DNA from: Pezizomycotina sp. ARF18
Lineage: Eukaryota; Ascomycota
Length of the DNA: 64,000 bases
NCBI GenBank assembly: GCA_002224055.1
Contig: AZLU01000017.1
Location: 66,522-130,521, forward strand
Direction: 5' to 3'
Position 1 is the first letter of the stretch. Every line of letters starts with the position of its first letter. The translations under genes and the position numbers were made by a program. Positions 10,557 to 23,958 of the stretch are shown here, one piece after another. The notes beneath the pieces were generated by a model, which ran no database searches, was not told the DNA's origin, and saw only the letters and a list, made by a program, of their open reading frames with translations.

Positions 10557-13500
10557 GTTCAATGGTTGCTTTCTTTATATCTCTTTTTAGAACCCCTCCA
10601 ATATATAAAAATGACTGATGTTTCGTGATATTAAACTTTATCCGGTTATTTTCCCGTGAATTTTGTAGAAAGAATTGAGCTGAAGGATGGGAATACGATG
10701 TTATGTCTTTGAAAATCGAGGATATGCTGGCGTTGGTCGCAGAATTGTCGGGGTATATCTACGACTGGGAAACGAGATCGAGCTGACTTCGGGAAGGGAA
10801 TCTAAAAGGGTTTTATCTACACTGGTCTTATAGGTTAGTTTAGCATGAGCGACAACAGCTGAGGGAATGTCGTGACGCTATAAGAGCTTGAATTATTAAG
10901 GATGTGCGTGCGTGCATGTGCTGTATATAAATGAAGGAAAGAACGGAGAGTGTGTGAAAGTTAAAGTGAGACATGTAGGTTGGGTGTGGATTTGTGTTGG
11001 ACCACTATATAAAATTAATAGATGTGAGACGGCATACCAATTTATGTGTACAAAATGTTCGGACAACCGTAATCGCTTACTGTGTTGGAATGGATGAGAG
11101 AACAGTGGCGCTTATCAGAATGAGGGAGGACAAGGGGAAAGAGGGTTCGAAAGCAGGTGGAGAATTGAAAGGAAACGGAGGAAAAAAAAAAAAAAAAAAA
11201 AAAAAAGAACAAAAGGAGGATCTGATGAGAGACAATAATAACAGACGGAGAAAAGGACGGAAAGGAATTGGTGACGATATATGAAGAATAGTAGTGGTAA
11301 TATATCCCCTCCTTCTTGGGTGTAGGTAGCAAAGGAAGAAAAATTGCTTTCACTGTCTCAAAAGAGAGATTTGGTGACGGAAGGCAAAAAGGGCTGCTTT
11401 CGCCACGAGGATAGGCGACAACGTCAAAAAAAAAAAAAAAAAAAAAAAGAACCAACAAATATAGCAAAAGAACAATAATATTATTATATCAGTTTTCTGT
11501 GCACTCTAAAGCTTACCCGAAAGATATGTATAGAGATATACTTCGTAATTTTTATCAAACAAAAAAAAGTGTGTATTAAACGAAATTCCTTTCCATTAAG
11601 GAGATAAATAATATATGCAAAATGTCTGTAAGTCCTTCACGAGGGGAAGACGTGGAAGGGGGATGAGCGATGGAGGTGATACTATTCAAGTAACAGGTCT
11701 GTCAGTTTTCTTGTGGATGAATAGCGACAAAGCCCTCGCAGCAACCCTTGTCTCGAATTAGATGTGCCCCTCTCAAGGCGCATAAAAATCTGGGAAACAT
11801 TACCCAGGAAGGACGATCGATGAGAAATTGGAACCTACGGTATATATATCGTTTTTATTTTAACTCCTCTCACTAACAAAACTTCGATAGCGTTTCGTCG
11901 TAATTTATATTCTATAGATGCGTTTTTTGATATCGAATATGACGGGATTATTGTACGGCGAAGATCGATTGGTCGTCCAGGACTTCAATGTATTAGGGAC
12001 ATGGAAGGTGATTGATCGTTCCAGACGACGTTCAAAAAGCGAGAGAGAAAAAGAAAAAAAGAAAAAAAGGAAAAAAGAAAAGAAAGGGGAAAGGAAAAAA
12101 ATGCCAAAGGAAAACACAATTCTAACGAAACGCCAGAATGAAGAGAGTTTCGAGTATCAACAGCCGTTTGGAATCCCTGTATAACCCGAGAAAATCGTAT
12201 CTATTTAACAGATCAATTGAAGGGAGCCGCAATCTTTTTAGATTGATTTTTTTTTTGGCCGTGTCGCGAGATGCGAAGGATTGTAGAGGAATCGAAGCTA
12301 CTGCTGAGTTAGCTGGAAAGAGTTGAGATAAGTCTAAGGCTATAAAAAAAAGAGAGACTCCCAAATTTTATTTTAGTCACTTGGGTTACTTCTGTAATAA
12401 TGCAATGCTGTGTCTTTCTCTCTCTTCTCCACCACTCTGAACTATTTCCGGGGATCGTAGCGAATAAAAGGACAAAAACAACAGGTCAAAATATTTAATA
12501 CGTTTCTTCTCAATATCGTTCAATTGGTATATAAAAAGCAGGCCCAACCAACGAAGACTTTTTGGTTTGGAAAGGGACTGAAAAAAAAAAAAAAAAAAAA
12601 AAGTATGCGAGAGGGTAAGAAACAGTTCCGTAGGGAGAAACTCCAGCCTCTCGGTAAAAAACCAACCGCCCAATAATGGTTAAAACGGTTTACTGCATCC
12701 ACACCATATAATATATGAGTATTCGCAGAAAAGTGGAAGGAAAATGAGAGAGGGAGAAAGAACGCCTAAAGAAAAGGTTCTAAGGAAGTGGGTGGATGGG
12801 CGATCGTGACAAGTACTGCGTAGGTGATAAGTAAAGGGCGCAAGAACAGGTTACGTACTGGATATTGAGGGCTGGCTGTGTGTGTGTAGGTGTCTGCGTG
12901 CGTGTGTGTGTGTCGGACAAGCTGAACGACCACAAGACTAAAAGGCAAACCCACCCCTTTTTTCAGCAATTTTCTGACTGGCAAGTGAGTGGCAAGAGCA
13001 AGTACACCAGAACGTAAGAACCTGCAGCAAATACCTATCTGCGGGGACGGTGTAAGGAGGTGGGGTGTGGGACGACGAAGGGCAGCGCGTTGCAGCTTTG
13101 GTGCGGAGGTTATATTGCAGGGTGATTGCCGTTTTTCTTGTAAGCGGTATCCTTTCCGGGGCGTACAATGAACTAAAGCAAACGGATTAGTAGAGAGAAG
13201 CGTTCTTGTCGCTAGTTAGAATGCTCCCTCTTTAAAGAAATAGCCTTTTTAGAGAAGAGAGATGTCGAAAGCACTATTAACGAGGAGGGAAAGGATGATT
13301 TCCGCCTAAAAACTTCGCGGGGATGCGTGATGAAGATTGCTCGTTGCGCGCGATGGAGGGAGCTTTGGGGCAGAAGTGGACTGATACTCACGTCAAAGAG
13401 GTGGAATGTAAGAATGAGTAGGTCTATCACAATGCTATTTTTTTTTTTTTAAAAAAAAAAAAAAACCTTTGCTCTCTTAAACGATTGAGTACACTAAACT

Positions 13501-16500
13501 GAATGCGACCTCCTACAGCGAGAAGGAAAGTAAAATGGAGGGAAGGAAGGAAGGACGAAGAAAAGGACAAGATAAAATGGTTTGTACTAAATTAAGAGCA
13601 GAGCAGGGCGTGCGTGGGGTAAAAAATTACAAGAAAAAAGAAAGAGAAAGAGAGAGAAAAGAGAGAAAGATGGTAGGGATAAATGCAAGTATTGAAGTCT
13701 AAGTAAAATAATAATGCAGACTAAAAAAAAAAAAAAAAAAATTAAAAAAATAAATAAATAGATAAATAATAAGGACGATTTATAACAGAGCAGCAATATA
13801 CTCTGGGGAAAGAAGGATACCTCGTAACAGGAAAAAAAAATGAAAAAAGGAAATACGGATGTGAATAGTGAAAGTCGAAAATAACTTGCTGCGGGAAATT
13901 TTAGTATTCGTACGATATATACGAAGAGTACTAGCTATTACTTGTTATAGTACGTACCTATTCTTGGTGTGCGTCTGTGGGCGTGTGAGAGGTTTAGGAA
14001 GAAAAAAAAAATAAGTAAAAAGGAGGATCCGGAGTTCTTTAGTGTCGAGATCGTAAGGATATCCGTTTCGTCGAAGAGACTTGATGTTTAAAGGGAAAAA
14101 GTAAAGAAATGCAGGTATTTAGCAATTAACAGTTATTATATACGTATACACGTCCTAGATGTAGGTAGGCTCTAGCTCCTGAGGACGTTCAATTGCGAAT
14201 CAAATATGATAATTCAGGCTGATCGATATGCACTTCTCGTGAAAAGCAACATGCAGAAGCAGAAGCAGAAGCAGAAGCAGAAGCAGAAGCAGAAGAGGAG
14301 AAAAAGAAGTGTAAGAATTGTCTTTTCTATATATTATAAGGGATACGATGGGAGCAGGTAAGGACGCTAAACTATAGAAATATTCGCTGTAAGTACTGGC
14401 GCAAGGAAACAATTTGAAGGACAGTCAAGTATATGCTACTGATGCTGTTTATAAGTAGCCAAAGATTTGATATTAATTTATATCTACATCCTCGAAACAT
14501 TATGCATCCGTAATAATAATCAAATACTTATCCATCCATACTCCGTACTTCATACTCAGTACTTTTAGTATAAATCAATTAGAGATAGCAGCGGTCGAGG
14601 AGAAAAAGAATATTATTCTCGCACGCACCTAGGAAAAAAATTTTTTTTTTTTTTCTTTGGTAAATGCGGGCTAAGAATATAGGAAGGGTTGTCTTGTGCC
14701 TTCCTATTCAGATTCACTTCGGTTCTATTTTAAATAAATAAATGAATAAATAAAACACGACGAAGACAACGCCTCGTTCTCGAAAGGTCTTAGAAACCCT
14801 TCAAAAGGGTTCTAGAGCGTGAGAAAAGCAAAACAGCGAACGGCGACAGGGAACGATCATCAGGAGGGAAAGATGCTCGGAAATGTTATAGAATCTTCCT
14901 TCCTTCAGGTTACTGGTTCACTGGTTGCAGCAATAGCGAGGCGAGAACTGAAACCGATTGTGCGTGCTGAGGGGTTGCTTTCTGACGTTTCGAAATTTTT
15001 ACGCAATTGGGGCCATATTGCGCGGTCAGAGATCGTTAAAGACATCGTGGGACCAAGAAAAAGACAGATTCTACTGATCTGGATTACACCTGCTCACGTT
15101 GTGAAAACAGTTCATCGTCAAGGATTACCTATTCAAGAGAGAAAAAACAATCAGCGCTGAGCCCTTTGCTATCAAGCCCTCTGCTATCAAAGCCCTCTCC
15201 AACTCGAGAAAACGATGAGTTGATACGAATGAAATTCCGAGAACGATTGAAGGAAAGCATTAAAACCAATGTGTAAATATCGATAATACTCCGTAATAAT
15301 AATCATTGTTAAATTATAGCCAATTTTACTGTGCAGCTCCCTCGTTTCTTGCTTTCTTCTTTCTTTTTCTTTCTTCTTTCATTTTTTTTTTTGGTCGCCC
15401 ACCTTACGTATCCCGCATTGAGATGTCGAGGGCTGGGTACCAAAACCTACCCTAGGCTAGGTAAGAAACCGGAAAAAGAAAGTGCAGAAATATTTTCTGA
15501 GCTTTTAGGAGGGTTTACAGAAAAAGAGGAAAAAAAAGAAAAGAGCAACCCTCCAAAGAATCGTTTCTGACTTACTGCCGAGGTGATTCAATATTGTTCA
15601 ATCTGACTGACTGATGAACCGTGTACAATCTACAATCTGGTTTCTCAATAGCATACCGACTTGCCAAGGCAGTTATATAGTGCGGACTTCAAGCAATGAC
15701 TTCGTCGCTGCGATTGCGAGCGTCACGACACGTCTTTTGTAAATATCTGCCTTGAGGCCGGAGAAAGTACACTCGACGAAGCATTGACGGCCTTTTTCGT
15801 ATTTGGAGCGTTTAATGAGAAGGAAGACGCGCTCCTTGTGCTTGGCAAACTAAGTTTAACAATTGCTAGCGCCAATGCGATCCTAACCCTTGCCTGATCG
15901 TTCGGAATATACCGTTATTAGCTCCAAATTGTAAGCTTCGATCTTTTTGTCGAAAGTTTAGGAATACGTGGATGTGCTGAGTACCATTGGAGTGAAGGTT
16001 AGGTAATTCTCTTTCCCCGCACAATCAAAGCAAAGTGAAATATACCTTGAAAATGCGTTCAATGATATTCCTCGAGAAGAAAGAGTGAGCGAATTGAAGA
16101 CTCGACTTACCCACAATAAAGGCTTCTGCTTCCCAACCATCATAAAAACTTTGGGGTACAGAAAACCCTGGATGGGTGAAGAAAAAAAGGTACTAGACCA
16201 CTATAGCGAGTAAGGCAAGATACCAATAAGCAGCCCTTTACTGTACTTAGCATCTCCTTTTCGATGTGCTGCATGTGCAAGAAATATTGCTAACTCGCTT
16301 TGGTCGACGGGATATTTTCCGTTTTGTTCACTTTTGGTTGATACTGATCAGGTGCCACACAAGTTTTGCGTTCTTTTCTTTTTCTCTCGCTCGTTTGTTT
16401 TTTTTTTTTTTTTTTTTTTTTTTTTTGGGGGGGGGGGGAGAGAATTGTAGTTTCCTTTGAACCCCCGTTTTTTCACAAATTTAATATTTTTCCCTCTCAC

Positions 16501-17717
16501 GCCCTCCTCGGTCGTGTAAATTGGTATCAGCGTCGATTATAGCTAGACCCTTTAAACCCTAGCGCTTTGAGATTCGCACAAGGCGTAAGAAAAGCCTAGC
16601 CCTGGGTTTTAAAAGTTGGTAATAGCGTAGCTAGAAACGCCTTTTTTCATTCTTTTTCTTGATTTCTCGACTATGGCGAAGTTAGATCTTGTGCACGAGA
16701 CGTTCAAGTGACCCGATCTTCCATTCCAATTGGCCAATTCCAAGAGGCAGAAACAGTCCCCGGGACTCCCATGAAGGGAGAAAGTTGGTTTTTCGCGGAT
16801 CACGGGCAATTGACAGCCTTATATCGTATTGCCGGTACGAAGTAAGTACACATCGAAGAGGCGTTTTGCGAAAACAAAAAGTATCTCATAAACGAAGGGC
16901 AATCCGTGAGAGAAGTGCTCGCCAACTTCCCACAAGAGAGGAAAAATTCGAGACTAGGCAATCTCATTGGAAGCCAGTTGGAATTGAGGAACCGTGCGAT
17001 CAGCCATCCTTGCTCATGCGTAAATGTGTACGATTAGAATGACGGTAATGTTTTTTTCCTGTTATGTAGGTCAAGTCTTGCCAATTTGGTGTTTCTCACG
17101 AGAAATATCTTTCAGCCTGCATGTAAATTGGTGGCAAAAAAGAAGAAGAAAGAAACGCAGAAAATTATGAGGATATGATATGACATGCGTGCATGCGCAA
17201 GGCCGGTTCTCGACAATACGCCAAGGTGTATGGATAACAGGTGCAGCACTATAGTGACTGCAATTGGACAACAACCTTGGAGTGTGGGCATCCAACCGGA
17301 AATGGAGAGTACCCGCAACCCACGGGCTTCGGGAGAAAAGGCTCTTATCCGGGGTCGAAATGAAATCCCGCTTCATGATCCTTCGGAGCAGAGGTCTCCA
17401 GCCCTTTGCGTATCGATACATTATCGCTTCCCCGGTTTCGGTTTAGTGGGAAGTGCTTTGATACAGTTCAAAGACCGGAACTCGGAAGCAGCTCGGGAAG
17501 TGGCCTCAATCAGGAAAATAAAAATACAATCGCGGAGTATATTTTAAGAGTACCCATATGTCGCCTCTATCGTCTATCGCGAACCCTCAGAAATGCCGCA
17601 TAAACGCCTGGAACCTTTTTTTTCTTCTCCGTTTGGGATTTAGGTGAAAAATCAAGATGCTCCAATTCGAATTAGAATTCTCTCGCTGCTAGGTGGCAGG
17701 AGTTGCTAGCAACTGCA
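10557..17717. other. Seven-kilobase stretch without recognisable genes
   Basis: No family is recognised. From about 10.9 to 14.7 kb the plus strand is strongly purine-rich with poly-A runs at 11170-11206, 11425-11448, 12580-12602 and 13722-13741, so the strand sense to the PSP1-domain gene is pyrimidine-rich. From 14.8 to 17.6 kb composition is more balanced and a few open stretches occur: 14819-15160 (+, 113 codons), 16689-17042 (+, 117 codons) and 17185-17547 (+, 120 codons). They have no domain signature and no convincing splice partners. They could be eroded genes, a long non-coding RNA or plain intergenic DNA. Confidence 0.4.
14253..14295. repeat. GCAGAA hexanucleotide repeat
   Basis: Seven head-to-tail GCAGAA units. 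Hexamers keep reading frame, and one frame would give Leu-rich peptide on the minus strand, but no gene is recognised around it. Confidence 0.85.
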
Positions 17718-18351
17718 TCATGCTTGTGGTTTCGGTCCGGCAACGTCGAGGCCTCCAACCCTTGCATGGGGTCTGCTCCCTTCTCCGCAGCAGCTTCGAG
17801 CTGCGCCTTTTCCGCAGCCAATCTGTCTTCGTCACTAACCTCGTGTTTTCGCGAGCCATCCTTCCTATAACCGGGCATTTCTATTAGCAAATGTAGTCCC
17901 TTTTCTAAACAAAGCGAGCTAAATGGATTTCTGCTGACCTGCTCCAAACTGCGAGCTTACTCCCAAACCTTCTGATTCTCCTTCACCGGCTTCGCAGGCG
18001 AAACCTTCAAAACCCTGCCGTAGAGCTCAGACTGGTCCATGTTATCGATCGCTGCTGCCGCATCCTCGGGGCTCTCAAACTCGACGTAACCGAAGCCGCG
18101 GTGGGGATCTTTGGAACGTTCGTCTTTCGGAAGTGAGACGTCTACGATGTCGCCGAACGGTAGGAAAGCGGAGAGCAGCACGTCCGTAGTGATTGTCTGG
18201 TCGACGTTGGCTGAAAGTTGGTGTTAATGCCAGCTTCGATAGAGCAACCGTGCCAGCTTGAACAGAAGCAAGGACCTTTTCTTATGTAGGGACGAAAGAG
18301 CTTGACTTACCTACGTAGACGGTTCGCTTTGTACGGCTTGAAATCTGCCAT
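17718..18351 (-). CDS. RRM protein of the CYP33/PPIE RRM type
   Basis: Small nuclear-type RNA-binding protein. Three exons: 18311-18351, 17961-18210 and 17718-17880, with introns of 100 bases (18211-18310) and 80 bases (17881-17960, ending TGCTAATAG). The RRM reads KRTVYV, then ANVDQTITTDVLLSAFLPFG, RGFGYVEFESPEDAAAAIDN and LYGRVLKVSPAKPVKENQ, so RNP2 (VYVANV) and RNP1 (RGFGYVEF) are both present. The set is closest to the N-terminal RRM of cyclophilin-33/PPIE, but no cyclophilin domain follows; the C terminus is a charged helix (DEDRLAAEKAQLEAAAEKGA) and ends GPKPQA. Of about 145 residues, the first exon is out of frame by two bases and the end by one. In metazoans this RRM sits in spliceosomal PPIE; a splicing role here is inference. 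Confidence 0.82.
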
Positions 18352-18955
18352 AGCGAGAGATTCGTGAGCGATGCTAATATAATGCTATTAGGTGGAAGGA
18401 GCCGAGGAGAGGAAGCAGTGATGAATGATGTTGGTGTTTTAAAAATTTTTCGCGGTGAAGTGTTTTCCTTTGGTGTCACAGAATAAACTTGCTTCAAATT
18501 TTTTTTTTTTTTTTCGGCCCAATTGACTGCGGATTTTTCGGATCTTCCGCTATTAAACTCTGTAGACGTGTACGCCGATAACGGGGGGGAGCAGATAAAC
18601 GGCCACCCGGCGAAAATAAGTATACAAAACTTCCGTCCAATCAATTGAGGATCCACTATAGGGGAGTCGTTATCATCACCCATACGTGCCATATTTATTT
18701 ATTTCCAGCTTCTATATTTCTCTTGTCATTTATATCACTCCTGATGGAATCCAGGAATGGCTGTGACTAAACTTCTCCAATAGTTCATTTCCAAATCATC
18801 CTTTCTCAACGTTTGCCCGCTTGAAATAGCCACGACCGACGATAGACGGCAATCATCTACATCCTGAATGGTCGCTTAACGCTCCAGAGGCTCCCTAACC
18901 CCGCTACTTCTTGGCTTAAAAGTCGATACGAATTCACCACGATCAGCTCCTAAAC

Positions 18956-19839
18956 ATGAAGTTTGCCATTGCGCAAATAATAAGTCTCTTGATTCCTTGT
19001 AGGGCATCCTTTTAAATTATTCGTTGAGATTGCAGTACGCTTTTGACACTTTTGGCTGACCGTTGTTTTGGTTTGCTATTTCAAAAGTTCGTAGCAGGAA
19101 CTTGGTCTTGAGCGCGGCCTCGTGGTGGTCAATCTCAAAATGGCGCCTGCCTATCCCACAGGTCTTCGCGTTCATCGCGAACGATTTTGCCGTTCGTGAA
19201 CTTTGTTTTGTAACAAGTTCCTAGTGACCCCTCATCTACCAGGATCAGAGGCACCGGCAACCTTCGGCAAGCTGGCGCTGACGGCTCTGGCTGCCATCCT
19301 CCTGTACTCTTTAGATGTTGCCATTCTGACGCTCTCTGCGACCTACCTCACCAAGCTTACGCAAGGCTGCCTTCTCAAGAAACCGCTGGAATTCTGGAGG
19401 CAACAAATCGAAGGACATCCGCGAGCTCCAGGACGCTTTCGACTGCTGCGGTTTCGGTTATCTGACCGAAAATGCCGTACCGTTTCCTTCTGGAAATCCC
19501 CAAAAAGGAGGTCAGATCTCACTACGTCCGCGAGAACACGCACAGGACCGCAGTTTCTGTCGCCCGCGTCGGAAGCTAAGATGAATACCAACGCGGCATG
19601 CTCGTCGGCGCCACCTCCATAGTCGTTTTCGTCAACTTGGTCACGCTGCTGGTCGTCAGTCGAGTCACCGAGGGTCAACAGGCTTCTCTTCTTCCCTTTT
19701 TAGCGGTCCGCACGATTACCGTATCTTTATGCGCGAGGACGACGATCCTAACGGTGCGTACCGGAGCGAGGCCCGCATCGAACCTTACCACGATGAAGAG
19801 GATCAGATGAGAACAGCAACGCCAGCACCAACAGCTTGA
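18956..19839 (+). CDS. Fungal tetraspanin, Tsp3-like
   Basis: Four-pass membrane protein. The 5' end is tentative: ATG at 18956 opens MKFAIAQIISLLIP, then a likely short intron (about 19002-19038). Read across frame changes it gives ASWWSISKWRLPIP near 19110, a membrane segment LTALAAILLYSLDVAILTL near 19280, the diagnostic extracellular LQDAFDCCGFGYLTENAVPF near 19430, and a last membrane segment MLVGATSIVVFVNLVTLLVV at about 19600-19660. The CCG motif defines the tetraspanin large loop. The cytoplasmic tail is acidic (MREDDDPNGAYRSEAR, then YHDEEDQM) and ends at 19839. The role of Tsp3-class proteins in fungi is poorly known. Family call is good; start and N-terminal exons are weak. Confidence 0.65.
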
Positions 19840-20731
19840 GCAGCTTGTCGAAACCCTTCTTCCGCCAGGAGATGCTGGCGCGAATCCGTGGAGGGCTATT
19901 ACAAGTAATACCGACGATAGTCCTGAGCAGCAGAGCAGCAACAATTTGTTGGATCGAGTGACTTTCGGCCCCGGAACACTTGCATTGAAAAAATGGAAGG
20001 TTATAAATTAGAACAAAAGGTGCGTCTCCTAGTTTGGGGAGAGTTTGTTCGAGACTACTTGCCGGTACTCTTCTCGCTCGTCTATAATGGAGAAGCTGGA
20101 GGCCAGGCAAGATGCCATTAGAAGGGTTTTAACAAAATGCTCCTCAGGAATTATAAAACTACAAATAACAGAAAATCAGCTTTATATCCGTCTAACTATA
20201 AGTTTTTTTTTTTTAAAACGCCCCCTTTCCTTCTTCAATACCGTTCGTTATATCCATTTCGTTCTTCGTCTTTCACCCCCCCCCAGTTATCTCACTTGCA
20301 AATTGTCTTTTCCCCCGCCATCCAGTTGTCCGTCGTATATCTCCAAGACCAAGAATGTCATAATCTTCCAAACTGGACATGTTTTGAAAATTGAGCCTAC
20401 GCCTTGCCGTATTTTATTCTTGAAGTATTCGATTATTATTATAAATGAAAGCAAGCATAGCGAGAAAGTTTATTTGAACAGTGTTATGTAGTTCTAGCCC
20501 ACTTTCTATTCTCAATGAATCAAGTCCAATATATCGCCCCTATCCATCGACCAACAGTGGTGATGAAACCATGCTGAATCTCTGTATATTTGAAGTCCAC
20601 AATCATCATATATCGTGAAAAGTAAAAAAAAGAAAAAAAAAAATATTTTAAGTATTATCTCATCTCTTGACCCAGTGCATAAAACCGTACACCGGCTCTT
20701 TAAAAAAATTTTCCATTGAAGCAATTCACCA

Positions 20732-21803
20732 TCAATCGACATCCATCCCGCAAACCCCAAGCTCCGGCAACCCGCTCAGCGCACCGCCAACGCTCTCCTC
20801 GACGACCCTAGCGGCTTCGTACCACCCCACCGTCCTCACGCCGCTCTCGTCTTCGTCCCCGTCGAACAAAATCTCGCAGATCCTCTCCTTCGCGGCCTCG
20901 TTCATCTCGTCCGCGTGCTCCTGCCCTTCCCCGCGTCGACCTCGCAGACTTCGAGCGCCTGCGCAGCGCGCTGCAATTCTTGCTGGCGGGCTAGCAAGGC
21001 TTTTGCGGACGCGATCAGCTTCTCGGACTCTGAGAAAAGAGACTGCTGGTAGACGTAGAGCTGGTTCGAGTACGAGTCGGCGTGCCGGTGTCGCTGATGT
21101 TGCCGTTTGGGAAGAGGAGGGAGGTTACGATTGGAGGATACGTGGCGTTGCGGTATTCGAAGGATTCGTGCTGTTTAGTATAGCGCTAAAGGTTAGAAGT
21201 GTATTTAAATTGAAAGATAACTGTAAAAGACGAAGAAGTATAGAAGAGAGGCTGCGTACATCTGCGAATCTTCGCGCTCACTGCTTGAGCTGCTTCTCCC
21301 TCCTCTTTTTTGACCATGCTCGCGAACTGCTGGACGTTGGCTTGAGCCCTTTCGGCGCTCTTCTCCTCGATCTGCCACTATTTTTGGCTTCTCGAAAGGT
21401 TATTAGTATCTGTTGATCTTAACTTCTCTGTAACGTGGGGCGTGGATGACAAAACGTTTCTGCGCCGCCAGCATCTTCTGCTTGAGAATCTGGCTGCGCC
21501 ATTTAAAAAAAGAGGATGTTAGCATCGACACCCGAAGGTGCTATTGGATTATCATCTACGCACGCTTCCTGCAACTGCATCTGCTTCAGAAACTCGTCGT
21601 CTTCGTCTTCCTCCTCGTCAAAGTCATCGTTTTCGAAGTCACTGATGGCGCTCATGATGTTTGACATGGTAACCTCGTCCGCAAACTCGTCGCCTTCGGC
21701 ATCTAGTTTAATATGAAATACCTATTAGAATAGAATATATATTCCGAAAGGGAGGGAAGCATGAACCTTGCTGACGCTGCTTCGCCTTTCCGGTCGCCCC
21801 CAT
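20732..21803 (-). CDS. Acidic coiled-coil protein of unknown function
   Basis: I do not recognise the family. Start ATG at 21801-21803 gives MGATGKAKQRQQ, then an intron and an acidic exon (DAEGDEFADEV, SNIMSAISDFENDDFDEE, DDEFLKQMQLQEA). Further exons read QILKQKMLAAQKRFVIHAPR, then EEKSAERAQANVQQFASMV with KKEEGEAAQAV, then PPIVTSLLPNGNISDTGTPT, LFSESEKLIASAKALLARQQ, EMNEAAKERICEILFDGDED and GWYEAARVVEESVGGALSG, ending MDVD at 20732. The order is basic tip, acidic patch, coiled coil, Thr/Ser linker, coiled coil, acidic C-terminal helix. The plus strand has a 249-codon open frame over the same DNA, but its Arg/Ser-rich product looks like an antisense shadow. Confidence 0.55.
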
Positions 21804-23958
21804 CTTGTAGGATATTAAGGCAGCTGTCAATGGTTCGAGTGTGAGAATAGTAATGATGAAAGGGGATAGTATAGTTCCAAGATTCTAAATAATCCAGTTG
21901 TTGCGATTTTATTTAGTAAAAAAGAAATAATTTTGGAGGTCTAGTGCTAACGATATAAATTGTAAGAATTTAAAACACCCACCATATTATCCGGTGTAGA
22001 GGTAAATAATAATAATAATATTTAATTCACCGCCATCTAGCCCAAACCTCAACCTATTTAAATTGTAGAATGCAACTCGACCATAGAAAAGCGATATAAA
22101 GAGGGCGCTGATATTTATCAATCTTTCTCACGACATCTTCTGGGTATCTCTTGGTTAATGCGATTTGGATGACTATCCCTTACTATATCCGCGTCCTCTG
22201 GCCTTTACTTGAATTCTCTCTCGTATTTCTAGACAAGAAGGGTTGTTCAACACCAAAAAACTTGATGAACAACAATCCTAGAAGACAGCTCGACAAGGTG
22301 ATGCTGCTCTAATGTTTGACTGAAGGGTAAGTAGTGACGAACGACCATTTCAGAGACTTGAATTGTTAGCTGCTTTAAATAAGAAACCTACTGCCCTGGC
22401 GACGCTTGCATACAAGAACACAGTCTTTCTAGAATCATGCAGGTAATGTGCTTCTCTGTTGGTCCAACCTTTCTTCTGGAACGAAAATTCAAACATCATC
22501 TAGTGGCACCATTGTAACGTGGCATTTCCAAGCCGATCATGGACTTTATCCAATACCAGGAGTCTGTAAGTAATGCTTTCAACAAAATTATATTCTTCTG
22601 ATTATTGGTAGATATTTCATTGTGGACCGCTTCGGCAGGATATTTAAGCTCATTACAGTAAAGTATCAAGTTTTTACAGTGAAGCATTTACATTAAATTA
22701 AATCTCTAATAAAATTCCTTTCTATTAGGTAATAGACATAGATTCTAGATAGCCAATCGAATATAGATCCTAGTAATAATTTCTAATGAACTTTCTTGGC
22801 CCATCGATTACGAGAGAGCTGATATGAATGGACGATTGAACGACTCTCTCCCTTTCTGGATATATTTCCAGTCCGCTTTGCAACGCCAACGTCGCACAAG
22901 GAAGTTTGAGCCACAGCCAATGACGGCAAAGCTTATGCTCATGACCTTAAAACTCTCTCACTCTCAAGTCACAAAGCACATGAGCAAAATACTCCCACAA
23001 TCCGCTGTGATACGACATACGCGGCAGTGCGAGATCCAAGCAGAAAACAGTACGAAAACAATTATAATGAATAAACCATGCGTACGTGCAGTACAGAACG
23101 CTGTTGTGATGGGGAGGGATATGACCGTTTTGTAAAATGGGTAGGGATTTCGTCCGAATTTCCTTTTTTTTTTTTTTTTTTTTTGAAAGAGAATAGGCTG
23201 AGGGCCTCATACCTTACATGCATTGTTTTTGGTACGGAAACAAAGGCTCGGCTTGTTCCCGCCATGAGTCAGAAGAAGAGGAAACTCTTCTTCGAGATAC
23301 TCTGAAGACGAACCTTCTCTATTTTTTTTTTTGCTCACTCCTTCTGGCTCCCTCTGTAAGATCTAAATGACCTCTCGCTTCTGGAGACTTTTTTTTCCAC
23401 CTTCGCATATCCTTTTTCCGCCGGAACTGCAGGGACGAGGCGCATTACGCGGATATGACGGAAGATTCCAGACGGGTTATATTTCCTTTTTGCTTGGTGG
23501 ATCAAGAGGCTTCAGGATATTTTGGAAATCCGCGGCGTCTGATTTGCTGCGCACTCGGGAAAATAGGGAAGCTTGTAATAGAAGAAAAGGTTTTAGAGCT
23601 TAAAAAAATTTCTACTTATATAATTTGCACACAAAGGAACAGGGTGTAACTGCCTCATATAGCCTCCGTGATTGATTGTTATTTTTGATTATTTTCTTTT
23701 ATCTGATTGATCCTGATTTATTATTAGTATTTTATTTATTTATTTATTTATTTATTATTTTTTTTTTTTTTCAAAAAGAAAAAAATTTGTATAAAAATTC
23801 TCACTCGTTCCCAAACACAACTTGTTCTTCTTTCCACTCAACCTCACCCACGTAGACTTCATCAAAAAACCTCATCCTCCTCCTCCATCCTCTTCTGCCA
23901 CGCCTACGCATCACGAAAGACATTCTTTCTCATCAACTCCTCTAATCTCTAATTCACA
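21804..23958. other. Intergenic stretch between coiled-coil gene and cytochrome c
   Basis: No recognisable protein. Contains a T-run at 23164-23184 and AT-rich simple sequence at about 23720-23770 (TTTA units). It should hold the divergent promoters of the coiled-coil gene (-) and cytochrome c (+). The 120 bases before the cytochrome c ATG are rich in C and T, as is common in fungal leaders. Confidence 0.45.

Noticed and set aside
20667-21416. 249-codon open frame on the plus strand, longest in the area
   Set aside because: Arg/Ser/Ala-rich product typical of an antisense shadow; the minus strand shows spliced acidic coiled-coil exons ending in a proper stop.
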